NCBI GenBank assembly: GCA_018398585.1
Contig: JAGTTD010000008.1
Span: forward strand, 1,686,501-1,750,500
Direction: 5' to 3'
DNA length: 64,000 nt
DNA from: Simmondsia chinensis
Lineage: Eukaryota; Streptophyta; Magnoliopsida; Caryophyllales; Simmondsiaceae
Below are positions 1 to 10,200 of this stretch, piece after piece. Within the stretch, counting starts at the first letter, position 1. Each line of letters starts with the position of its first letter. Below the pieces are notes generated by a model that saw nothing but the letters and a program-made list of their open reading frames with translations, was not told where the DNA came from and searched no databases. Position numbers and translations under genes: made by a program.

Positions 1-100
1 TCTGATACCAATTTGTGAATAAATCTTAACAAATTTGATATGCTCTGATGCCAATTTGTGCGGATAAACTGGAACAAACTGATATACTATGATACCAATT
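1..100 (-). repeat. Copia-type LTR element internal start with three PBS-like motifs
   Basis: On the minus strand the LTR at 101-672 is followed directly by a TTGGTATCA-type motif, the usual primer binding site for initiator methionine tRNA in Ty1-copia elements. The same motif, in plus-strand form TGATACCAATTTGT or TGATGCCAATTTGT, occurs three times, at about 3-16, 46-58 and 90-103. The element would continue leftward out of the window. No gag or pol coding is visible. Confidence 0.5.
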
Positions 101-672
101 TGTTAGGAAAATATTGATGCGGAAGCGTAAACCCTAATCACTTGATTCGATTCAAATAATATGACTCACACAAACGAGAAGTAAACAAATATATGGAGAA
201 AGAAAGAACAAACATGAACACACAATGTTTACGTGGAAACCTCTCTACAATCGAGAGGGGAGAAAAGCATGGGTGGAGATGGAGATTCTTTATTGATAAT
301 TGAACGGAAGAATTACGCCGACACTTTTTCTGAACGAGATCTATGAAATAATTACGATCACTTTCTCTTAACTCTCGCAGCACTCGAATATCTAAATTAG
401 AGGATTTACGAAATCACCTCTCTGTTAGCCGTGGCGGCGCCTCACTCTAAATTGGATCACATATGACGCAAACCCTACGTCTATATATATAGGCGCAGGT
501 CTGGGAGGACCCAATCGATCGGAACCGGGCCAATCGATCGGCCCTCTTACGGCCCAAAAATCCTGAAAATTTACTTAAATCACCCGATCGATCTAGCTTC
601 CCTCCCGATTGATCGGTGACCACTCGGTAACCCATAAACTTAAAATAAGTAATTTGAGACATAATCCTAACA
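101..672 (-). mobile_element. LTR of a Ty1-copia-like retrotransposon (5' LTR or solo)
   Basis: The segment begins TGTTAGGA and ends TCCTAACA, an 8-bp perfect terminal inverted repeat of the TG..CA type. Its length of 572 bp is normal for a plant LTR. On the minus strand its 3' end abuts a PBS-like motif, so it reads as the 5' LTR of a minus-strand element. The interior contains repeated GATCGAT-type palindromes around 513-625. The five bases on either side do not match, so no target-site duplication is visible. Short open frames inside are not coding. Confidence 0.65.
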
Positions 673-1021
673 ATATAAAATAAGATATTATGACATTTAA
701 AAATCCTATCACTCAATTTGTATCGGAAAATGTTAGTTTGGAACACTTTTCTCTCAATACTAGGTAACCTGCTATAATCCAATTAATCTCTACCGCAACT
801 GCTAACATAACACATAATTACGATAAGATATAACTACCTTTGGCTAAAAACAGTGAATTTTTGTTAGAATTATGTGAGTTTTTGACGAAATTCAATGCTA
901 AACTGCCACATTTATATCCAAAACTCATTTGCCAAGTCAACATTTTTAGAGAAAATTCGCAAATTTGGATAAGATCACCGAATTCCATCAAAATCACTAA
1001 AATTTTAAAAATTTTAGAATA
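673..1021. other. AT-rich spacer, nothing recognised
   Basis: I see no gene, no known repeat and no RNA gene here. A short open frame at 840-1088 lacks coding character and runs into the neighbouring 5S-derived element. Confidence 0.5.
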
Positions 1022-1039
1022 TTATGATACCTTGTTAAA

Positions 1040-1272
1040 AAGGGTACCAACATGCCGTCATCGAATCCCATTAGAACTCCGAAATTAAGTGTGTTTGGGT
1101 GAGAGCAGTACCAGGATAGGTGACCTCCTGGGAAGTTCTCACCCTCAGGTTTGGGGCACTCGGAAACAACCTCTCTTCAGGGGTAATACCCTTAAGGAGG
1201 AAGGCTGAATACATCCGCCCCCCTGGACCCTGCTTAGGCGGGAGCCTTTGGGACACTGAGTATGTCGCTTTT
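1040..1272 (+). mobile_element. 5S rRNA-derived SINE, copy 1
   Basis: The 5' part (about 1042-1145) aligns with plant 5S rRNA from the CGGATCCCAT region through the A-box area (AACTCCGAAATTAAG), the intermediate element and the C-box area (GGTGACCTCCTGGGAAG). The 3' part (about 1150-1258) matches the 3' end of the RTE-type LINEs of this window (CGGAAACAACCTCTCTTCAGG, then GACCCTGCTTAGGCGGGAG). It ends in GTATGTCGC plus a T run. A perfect 18-bp direct repeat, TTATGATACCTTGTTAAA, flanks it at 1022-1039 and 1273-1290. This is strong evidence for retrotransposition. It is not a 5S gene: the first bases of 5S are altered and a LINE tail follows. Confidence 0.85.
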
Positions 1273-1290
1273 TTATGATACCTTGTTAAA

Positions 1291-2739
1291 TATATTAAAA
1301 TGTTAAAATATCAAAATTTAAAATATATATTTAAGTGATTAGCTGTTTCTTTTACAAAATTATATGAATTTCTGGATTGCATTTGCCATACTTTGTCTAT
1401 ACATGCAAGTTGTCTATATCATCATATTCTTTATATTATATAATTTAAACAAAAATGAAACTAATTTTTAAAGACAAAAAAAAAAGAATATGTAAAATGA
1501 ACGGCGTAAACGAGACAAATCGAGATTAATAATCTATTTAATTTAGTGATATTGTCAGGACATTTTTTGCTAATGTCAAGGCAATTTTAACATAAAAAAA
1601 CTACAGAAGTCTCTGTTATTGCCCTGACATTAACAAAAAATACACTCATAATATCACTAACGTAATCAAGTTGTTAAAAACTGTTTTTTTAAATTCACTT
1701 TTGTAAAGATGTTTTTATAGGAGTAATATTTTCTGAAAAGTTTTAATTTTTGTTTATGCTTTTGATTTAAAAGAGAAATAATATTTTTTTTTTGCTTTTA
1801 TACGAAAGCTAAAAACTTTTGTTACTATTTAAAAGTATTTTTTTCAGGCCAGATTTTTTAATCATAAAAAAAAAAAATTTAGTGAAAACAAGTTTGACCA
1901 AATAAGCGGTAAAAGAAGAATGACTCGATAAAATTTTACTTAGTTCAAGCTCAAATTGACCGTAGTTCAAACTTGGCTCGGTACGCTTCAATTAAAGCTC
2001 TCCTAATTCACACTTTGACTTGATTACTTTATGCTCATAATTTAATTTGAATATACTTATTAGATTTTTCGGGTCAGAATCCTTCGTACATAAATTTCAC
2101 CACACTTGAAATCGATTCATCTAATTAACAGTGTGTTTAGTATATCATTTTCATTTTGCGGTTTTTTGTTTTTTAAAAACTAAAGTTACATTCTAATTAC
2201 AATTTTTTGTTATTTTCGGTTTTGTACTCTTTCAATTTTTACTAAAATTTAGAAAATAGTCGAAAATATAAAAAAAAATAATGATCTTAAAATATAATTT
2301 ATAATATCTCAATAACCAAAACTTATAAACAAAAAAATGTACCGAATAAACCCTATAAATTGCTCAACTTAGCTTAAACTGATTAGTGAATAGCTTAGAT
2401 TATTTATGAAAGAAATCCAGAAAGATTCTGAAAGTTAACGTAGGAATACTATCTCGATAACTTCAGATTGTCCATCGGGTTTAAATTTAATGACATCTTT
2501 CCAATGTAAAATAATTTACGTCTTATTTTTATGCAAAAAGAATTTTAAGTCATTTATTTTCCATTATATAAAAATTTAAAATACAGAAATAACTGAAAAT
2601 AATGGAGGAAGATTCTGTATTATTTTTTCAATTTTTTGCTTTTTTTTTTTTTGGGTCAAAATTTATTTATTTATTTATTTTTTTGGCTCAACTATGTGAT
2701 AATCAAAGGAGGCGGTGGCTACTTTCGCTTCTCTCACCA
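1291..2739. other. AT-rich intergenic DNA, nothing recognised
   Basis: This is low-complexity AT-rich sequence with several poly-A and poly-T tracts. A weak inverted pair around the sentence-like motif ATGTCAGGACATTTTTTGCTAATGTC (1552-1577) and its partner near 1622-1650 hints at a small fold-back element. I see no coding sequence. Confidence 0.4.
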
Positions 2740-2744
2740 CATTC

Positions 2745-3150
2745 ATCTTTTAAATGAATTATTTACGTTAAAAGTTTCTGTATTTTATTTATTGTATTAA
2801 TTTAGTTTTTATACTTTTAATTATATTAATTTAGTCCATAAATAATTTAAAATGTGTCAATTTAGTCATTTGATCAAATTTAAGTTAAGTTAATATCGTA
2901 ATTTTGAATGGTAAAAATTATGTTAGATGCAAGCAACTTATTATAAATTCATTCGTTTATTCAATTTAATCCAATTCGTAGCCGAACTATTATAAGTTTC
3001 GTTAAAAATTTAACATAATTTTTTTTCTAAGGTCCAAATTGACACATTTTAAATTTTATGAGGATTAAATTGACACAATTGAAAGTATAATGACTAAATT
3101 GATACAATGGATAAAATACATAAACCTTTGGAGTAAATAACTCTATTTAA
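2745..3150. mobile_element. Fold-back MITE, family A
   Basis: The left arm reads ATTATTTACGTTAAAAG then repeated (A)TTAATTTAGT motifs, and the right arm is its approximate reverse complement (AAATTGACACA, ..GAGTAAATAACT). The halves pair over more than 150 bp around a centre near 2950. Related copies lie at 3335-4556, 14880-15465, 27295-27545, 62040-62705 and 62770-63110. There is no coding capacity. The superfamily is not determined. Confidence 0.65.
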
Positions 3151-3334
3151 ATTAATAAATTGGCTGTTAAAAGAAGAAAAAAAACATAGGATAAATTACA
3201 AAGTGGTACCCTGATATTTGAAGTATTAATCCTATGTTTTTTATCTAAGAAAATGTATGAAATTAAAAATTTAAAAATAAATTATGGAAAAAATAGTTTT
3301 TTAAAAAAAATTGAAAAATCAAGTTAAAAATTAG

Positions 3335-4556
3335 GGTTATTTACATCAAATATGTATACTTTATTCATTATATCAATTTAGTCATTCTATTTTTAAGAGT
3401 CGATTCCGAAAATAATGCTGAAAAATAAAAAAATAAAAAAAATAATGCCCAAAAAAAAATAATTCCAAATCTACTGCTAAACCGCGTTTACAAAATGTGG
3501 TTATACTAAACCACATCAACATGAAGCGTTTAAAATAGAAAAAAACCACATTTGGATAACATGGTTAACAGCAGAATAAACCGCATTAATAAAATGCGGT
3601 TCGAGAAGAAGTAAACTGTGTTTACTAGACGCGGTTTTAATGTGAGCCGCATTTACTAGGCGCGGTTTACTACTGTGAACCGCATTTTATTAATGCGGTT
3701 TATCAGCGGTGAAAGTTTTTATCACTTATAGTCGCCATTATGCCGCAATTCATGATGATCGTCACGTTGATCCCATGTTCCTCTCAATAAAGCTCCAACA
3801 TCATAGGTGTAGGTGGCAAAAAATCAAAAAAGTTATCAATAAAAGGCTATTAATTCAGTAGTGGTCAAATAGCTACGACAATGATATTTAAAAATCTCCG
3901 GTGTATAAAGCAGAATAAGGGTGACGGCACCGGCGGTGAGTTAATCAGAAGGAAGCGGAGAGACGGTAAGAGCCGAGATGGGGGGGGGGGGGGGGGGATG
4001 CCCATAAACGGCGTTCGTGGGACGCGGTTTATGTCATAATAAACCGCATTGTAAAGACGCGGTTTTACTCAAGTAGAACCGCGTCTTGATGATGCGGTTT
4101 ATTCATAAAAATTCAACGCGGTTTTCTTCGACTAGAAACGCGTTTCTTTGACGCTGTTTGCTATAACCGCATTTTGTAAACGAGGTTCAACAGTAGATTT
4201 GCAATTATTTTTTTTATTTTTTAGCATTATTTTCGGAACCGACTCTATTTTTAATTGTGTCAATTTAGTCCTTGTATAATTTAAAATGTGTCAATTTGGT
4301 CGTTAGATAAAATTTTATGTTAAGTTTTTAATACAATTTTTAATAATTCCGTGAGTTAGGTTAAATTGAGTAAACAGATAAATTTATAATAAGTTACTTG
4401 CATCTAACATAATTTTACTGTTTAAAATTAAGCCATTAACCTAAATTGACATATTTTAAATTGTACATTGACTAAATTGACACAATTAAAAGTATATGGA
4501 CTAAATTTACACAATTGGCAAAGTATAGGGAACTCCAGCATAAATAACCCTAAAAA
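3335..4556. mobile_element. Fold-back MITE, family A, split by a Mutator-like element
   Basis: The left arm (3340-3396, GGGTTATTTACATCAAA..) and the rest of the element (4246-4556, ending GCATAAATAACCCTAA) form one family A copy once the Mutator-like insertion at 3397-4245 and one copy of its 9-bp target duplication are removed. The order of events is therefore MITE first, Mutator-like element second. Confidence 0.65.
3397..4245. mobile_element. Non-autonomous Mutator-like element with CG-rich internal palindromes
   Basis: The ends form long terminal inverted repeats of about 110 bp: left GAGTCGATTCCGAAAATAAT.., right ..ATTATTTTCGGAACCGACTC. A perfect 9-bp direct repeat, TATTTTTAA, flanks it at 3388-3396 and 4246-4254. 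Nine-base duplications plus long inverted ends are typical of Mutator-like elements. The interior has no transposase. It is built from many short inverted units around AAACCGCATT / AATGCGGTTT and contains an 18-base G run at 3980-3997. Confidence 0.75.
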
Positions 4557-5298
4557 TTATTATTGTATCTTTAAAAATTTTTTCAAAATTTATTTTTTCA
4601 TAATTTTTTAATTCCATACAATTTTTTTTATTTTAAATTTATTATTGCCTATATGTTTCTAGTAGCAAAATTCAAGGGTAAGTTGTGTATAATAACAAAA
4701 TTTTTGAAAGTGAAAATATAGAGGATATATTACTTTTAATTGCAAAATTGAGGAAACTATTTTATGAAATTAAAAGTACAGGGATAGAATTATATTCAGT
4801 TATAAAGTTTAGGAGACTATTTTATAAAATTAAAAGTGCAGGAGGTGCGCTGGATTTAATTATAAAGTTCATAAAATTTTTCTATATTTTGTCCAAAAAT
4901 TTATAAATTAAAAAATTTATACATCAATTTTTTGAGTACTAATAAATTATTTATTATACTTCTATGGGGCAGAAATCAAGTGAACTTAAAAAAAAAAAAA
5001 ACTAATATTACCCTGTATGTTGTCATAATAAATATGTTTTCACAAATGTATAGTAACATACAATGACATAAGAAAACTAATTGTTATGATCATAGCTGAA
5101 ATCATTATTAACAGAATAATTATATAACTTATAAAAAATAATAGTTATAAAATTTTATTAGAAATAATAATATTATTCAGATAATAATAATTTTATTTTA
5201 ATAATAATATTATCCTTTAAAGGGCATACATTAATTTTTAAATTAATATAATAAAGTACATAAACATATATTTATTAAAAACAATGCTTTAAAGATTT
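4557..5298. other. AT-rich intergenic DNA, nothing recognised
   Basis: The stretch is extremely AT-rich. A 73-codon open frame at 4685-4906 is built from near-repeats of the AT-rich sequence itself (two units around TTTTATGAAATTAAAAG / TTTTATAAAATTAAAAG) and has no recognisable domain, so I do not call it a gene. Confidence 0.45.
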
Positions 5299-6370
5299 AG
5301 GCTCCGTCTGTTTTGACGGAAAAATAGAATTTAGAAATTGATTTTTCTTTGAAAAAGATTTTCCAAGGAAATATAAATTTTGAGTGGGGTTTTCCGTTGT
5401 TTATTTCAAAGGAAAACTTAATTCCCCATTGTGATGTTTTCGTGTATGTTTTAAAAAAATATTTTTTACCAATTATTTTATATCTTTTTATAGAACAACA
5501 TAAGTAATAATACAATATATGTGAAGTAACAAACTAAAAAGTTAACTATCAAAGCTGTATAAATTAGAAAAATTATTTCTTAGGTATTCTAAAATTTGTA
5601 CATTTATCATCTAAATACTCTGTCTTTTTATTATATACAATGACGTGTCAAGAGATAAAAAATTTTATCACTTGTGTATACATTGTGTTAAAATCAGGTG
5701 AATTTTTATTAAAATTTGGCTAATTTTTGCTAAAAAACGGATGTGGTATAAATATCATATTATAAAAAGGTTGTCTACATTCTAACAAAAATTACTTATA
5801 TATTATCAAAACTGTGTCATGTTAGCATTTTTTGATAAAAAAAATTATTGCATTATTATATAGGATATATATCGATTGCTGTTTTCATTTAAAATATACT
5901 AAATTTTGACAAAAGATACCTAATTCATGAGAAAATTTTTAAACTTTAGGGTACATCATTGTATATTACTGAAATACCATAATATCTATGTAATAAATGC
6001 TAAACTATTACCTGGATAATTTTTTTCTATAATATTATATAACAATTTAACTTGATTAAAGTTGTTCCATTGTACCAATAATAAAATAATATCCAAGCCG
6101 CTTTTAATTATTTAGTCTAATTCTTGTCCGGTATTGATGTTAAATGTCTACAATGCAGTTTGGTGTATTTTGATTCGATCTCGATTTGCATGATGATAAC
6201 CGCGAAATTTTTTGGCCATTTAGAATCACGACTTCCCTCATTTTCAAAGGGAAGTCACTTTCCCTCATTTGACGGAAAACTTTTTCCTTGAGCTAAAGAT
6301 GCGCCAAACAAAGGAAAAGTGAAAAACTACTTCCTAGAATGTAGTTTTCCCCTGAAACAAACGGAGCCTA
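5299..6370. mobile_element. DNA-transposon-derived element, family C (GGCTCCGTTTG termini), long version
   Basis: The element starts AGGCTCCGTCTGTTTTGACGG and ends CTGAAACAAACGGAGCCTAG, so the ends are inverted repeats. Shorter relatives with GGCTC(C/T)(A/G)TTTGGTT ends occur at 9568-9809, 26013-26290, 42246-42629, 47119-47406, 50377-50580 and 55370-55529. The terminal sequence resembles hAT-type MITEs, but I cannot confirm an 8-bp target duplication. The interior is AT-rich and non-coding. Confidence 0.55.
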
Positions 6371-6552
6371 GGATACATGCTAATTGTTATATTGGCTTGA
6401 CAGTTCTCTAAGTAAGTGCAGTAATCACTATCCATCTTTCAATTTTCTTAAAAATTGAAAACAGAAAATAATATTTCTCACTTTGGCGAGTTCTTTCGGG
6501 ACCCGTATTTACCAGTGATCTAACACTTTTGTATTATGAATTATCTCTTTAA

Positions 6553-6794
6553 AAAAACAACATTTCCAGCGACTTAAGGACTCCCACCTAAGTAGGGTCT
6601 GAGGGTGGATGTACTCAGCCTTCCCCCTTCAAGGTATCATGAACGGAGGCTATTTTCGAGAACCTCCAACCCAAGGGGTGTAATACGAGGACTTCCTAGA
6701 ATGTCATTTATTTTAATATTACTCTCATCTAAGTACACTTAACTTCAAAATTTTAATAAAATTCGGTATTTATAAGTTGATATCCTCTTAGGTG
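6553..6794 (-). mobile_element. 5S rRNA-derived SINE, copy 3 (diverged)
   Basis: On the minus strand it begins CACCTAAGAGG, retains a 5S-like core (TTTTGAAGTTAAGTGTACTT, then ATTCTAGGAAGTCCTCG) and continues into the LINE-type tail (GTTGGAGGTTCTCGAAAATAG, ..AGACCCTACTTAGGTGGGAG), ending in a T run. The flanks TGAATTATCTCTTTAA (6537-6552) and TGAATTATGTCTTTAA (6795-6810) match at 15 of 16 bases. The 5S portion carries a short AT-rich disruption. Confidence 0.75.
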
Positions 6795-6895
6795 TGAATT
6801 ATGTCTTTAATTATTAGAAGAAAAAGCTCATATGTGTGCGAATTAAGCATATATTCATTTACAATGTCTGCAAATCTGATATTTGAGGTCCATTC

Positions 6896-6922
6896 TCTCT
6901 CCTCTCTCTCTCTCTCTCTCTC
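6896..6922 (+). repeat. CT microsatellite in the NHL-gene leader
   Basis: A TCTCTCTC tract lies about 310 bp upstream of the NHL start codon, within a pyrimidine-rich leader that extends to about 7070. Such CT-rich leaders are common downstream of plant transcription starts, so this probably marks the 5' UTR. Confidence 0.5.
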
Positions 6923-7233
6923 ACATCATTCTCTCTCTTCAATTCGCCACTCACACTGAGCCACTGGCCTTTTACTCCTCCTTTCCTCTCTCCCCTTTCC
7001 TCACTACTGTCTCTTTCATCTTTCCTATCTCTTCTTCTTCTCTCTTTTTGCTCTTCAAATCAACCAAACAAACTCAAAATTAAACACCCATTTGATTGAT
7101 TAACAATCCCATTGATTCATTTTCACTCCCTCCATTCACTTTTTTCTGGGGTTTTTTTTGGCTTAGGGTTTTGTTTGATAATGCTGAGCTTTGGGCTCCA
7201 TTTTTGAGCTCTTTTTTGGAGTTTTGTTTGGAA

Positions 7234-10200
7234 ATGGCGATGTTGGGGAAGGGATTTGTGGTGTTTTTTGTCTTTCTGTTGGTTTTGTTCGGTGGGTTTT
7301 CTTCAGTTTCGGCTTATACTTCACCTGCAAGTGAGTGTTGTTTTAGAACATTCTGGAATGTTATTGTTAGAGTATAAAAATCAATCTTAGGCCTTTATCC
7401 ATCAGCTTAAGCTTTTGGGATAGTTGGTTTCTTGACATGCTATCAGAGCCTTGTTGACCAAGAGGTCACAAGTTTGAATTTCAATGGCCCTCACTTTAAT
7501 GTGAATATGATTTAAGCACAGGATATGAGGTAGGCCTATGTAATATCCACGCTTCAAGCCCAATGGGTATTTGCGTGAGGGGACGTGTTAGAGTATAAAG
7601 CCAATATTGGGCCTTCACCCACCAATTTAAACTTTTGGGACAATTGATTTCTTGATGGTTATTTTTTGTGGTTTTTTTGGTGAGATTTTGACTGGGTTTG
7701 TGTTTTTGTGTAGAAATTGTTAGTGGGTTCATGTCAAATGGGTTGTCTAGGGTGATGAAATGGGTTTGGTCTCTCAAAGCTACTACCAAAACAGGTATTC
7801 AACTCTCTCTCTTTTTCTCCCTCTACGTGAAATTTTGTCGGGTCTTAGGCGAAATCTGTAGAGTTGGCACATATGAGGTCCATGTAGAAGCCTGTTAAAC
7901 TTATATGTTAATCTCTTCTTTTTGACGACGTCGGTTTTCTTACTGGACTCACATGGAGAATTCTTAAGACTCTAGTTGGTGCATTAATATCGAAATGTAC
8001 CCATCTTACGGACGACATGGTGCGTCAAACAAGAGTCGAGGATCATTAACATATTCTGGTAGCATGTTAAATTTTGCCGGGCCTCGAAGCTAACTCACTA
8101 AGTTGCTACTTATGAGGTCTATATATAAGCACAAGTGAGATTCCGTCATAAAATCAACTGACATTAGGTGAAGTATCCCGCTAGACTTATATGTTGATCT
8201 ATTATTTCTCACAGCTACAACGTGGATTTCTTAACTAGATTCACATGAGGAATCCCTAACCGTCTCCTTACTTATAAGTCTTTCTTAATCGCACCTCTTG
8301 CCCTCTCCAATCCAATTGGGAGTTACATTCAATTGGATCCAACGTTCACCGAAAACACCCTCACCTCGTCAAATTCAAATGCACCCCTCTTTTCGAGAAC
8401 ATGGTGCATCAAACGAGAGCCCGGGATCAGCAACCTACTCTCATACAACGTGAAATTTCACCCCGCCTTAAGCCCAACTCACAAAGTTGGCACATTATAT
8501 GTCAATCTCTTCGTCTCACAACTCTGACATGGGTTTCTTACTAAACTCATATGTGGAATCCTAGCACTTTCTGAATTTCTTTACTATCGAGTGTAGAATT
8601 GTGTAACTAATTGGGCTTGTGTTTGACAGCAATTTCTGGCCGTTCGATGATGAAATTTGAGAGTGGATATACGGTGGAGACGGTGTTTGATGGGAGCAAG
8701 CTTGGCATTGAGCCTTACACAGTGGAGATGCTTCCTAGTGGGGAGCTTCTGATTCTTGATTCTTCTAATAGTAACATTTACAGAATCTCTGCTGCTCTCT
8801 CTCAATGTGAGTTTACTGTTCTATCCATTGTTGAATTTTCATGTCGGTTTCTATCAAGGAACCATCTATTTGAAAAGTAACCATCTATTTGAAAAGTTTA
8901 AACTGATATCCAAAGACCTAAAAATGGTTGCCCATTGGGTGTAAAATGCGGATAGTATATAGGTCTATCCCTTTGTGCTGAAGTTATGTAATATTATGAT
9001 TGGAGGCTGGTGAGGTTCGAACTCTCAACCTCTTAGTCAACAAGGCGTTAATATCATGTCAAAGAACCAACAATTCTAAATGATTAAGCTGTTAAGTGAA
9101 GGCCCAAGAATGGCTTTATGCACTGACAATTTTCATAAAGTGCCCCTTAATTCGTCTATTGAATTACGCTTTGTCAACAATTCAAATTAAAGGCGTTGGC
9201 TCAGGTAGTTAGGCACTTAGACTTGATACCTTATAAGGTGTTGGATTTGGAGTTCTGATCTTGTCATTGGGTACAAAAGATTCATCAAGGGCACTTACTG
9301 CATCTGTGAGCCTTAACTTGGGCAATGAGTGTAACCCGAGATTATTCGAACTGCACGTAAGTTGGCCCAGATACCCTGTTTACCAAAAAAAAAAAAAATT
9401 CAAACTGTAATGTTAGGTACTTTTGAGTTTTTTTCTCAGTTTAAGCATGATCAAAACTACTTACAAATCACTTGGTGGATGAATGCTTCTTGTGAGATTC
9501 TTTGTGTGTATGCTAGTTCACTTGTGCTTGTTTCTTATAATTTTTCTTAATAGTTTTTATCTTTTTAGCTCAAGAAAAATACTTTCATTTTATAAACTTT
9601 TATGAGGTTCATCTTGGCGAAATTGGGGTTGAAGTGAAGCATATGAAATGAGACTGCTATGGGGGAAAAAAAATCTCTCAAAATAGAAAAATGTTTTCTC
9701 TTTTGTTGAGGGGAGGTCAATTTTCCTATTTGTAGTTATTACTATGAAGTTATGTGAAGAAACGATAGAATTGAGACAAAAAGATTTTTTGTCAAAATAA
9801 ATAGAGCCTATGTCAAATAGTATTTTTTGAATCCAGATGTGTGTGTTTATCTGGACGTACCCTAAATGTGTTTCATGGAGAATATGCAGATAGCAGGCCG
9901 AGGCTCGTTGCTGGATCCCCTGAAGGATACTCTGGGCATATAGACGGGAAGCACCGGGAAGCGAGAATGAACCATCCAAAGGCCATTGCTGTTGATGATA
10001 GAGGAAACATTTACGTTGCTGACACTGCAAATATGGCAATCAGAAAGATAACAGACGCAGGTAAAATGCAATTCCAGTTTTGAAAATGGTTGTTGATGTG
10101 GATTCAATGAAATAATGCAGCAAGCTTTAAACTATTATAAGACATTCATGATGCAGATTCAATAGTTCAGGTGGCGTGATGGTGACTGCTCTTTTTGCTT

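Noticed and set aside
1040..1145. A functional 5S rRNA gene
   Set aside because: The first part of 5S is altered, the copy is single rather than in a tandem array, a LINE tail follows directly and 18-bp target duplications flank the whole unit.
9590..10039. A 149-codon open frame on the minus strand
   Set aside because: It is antisense to exon 4 of the NHL gene and crosses a MITE; it is a shadow frame.
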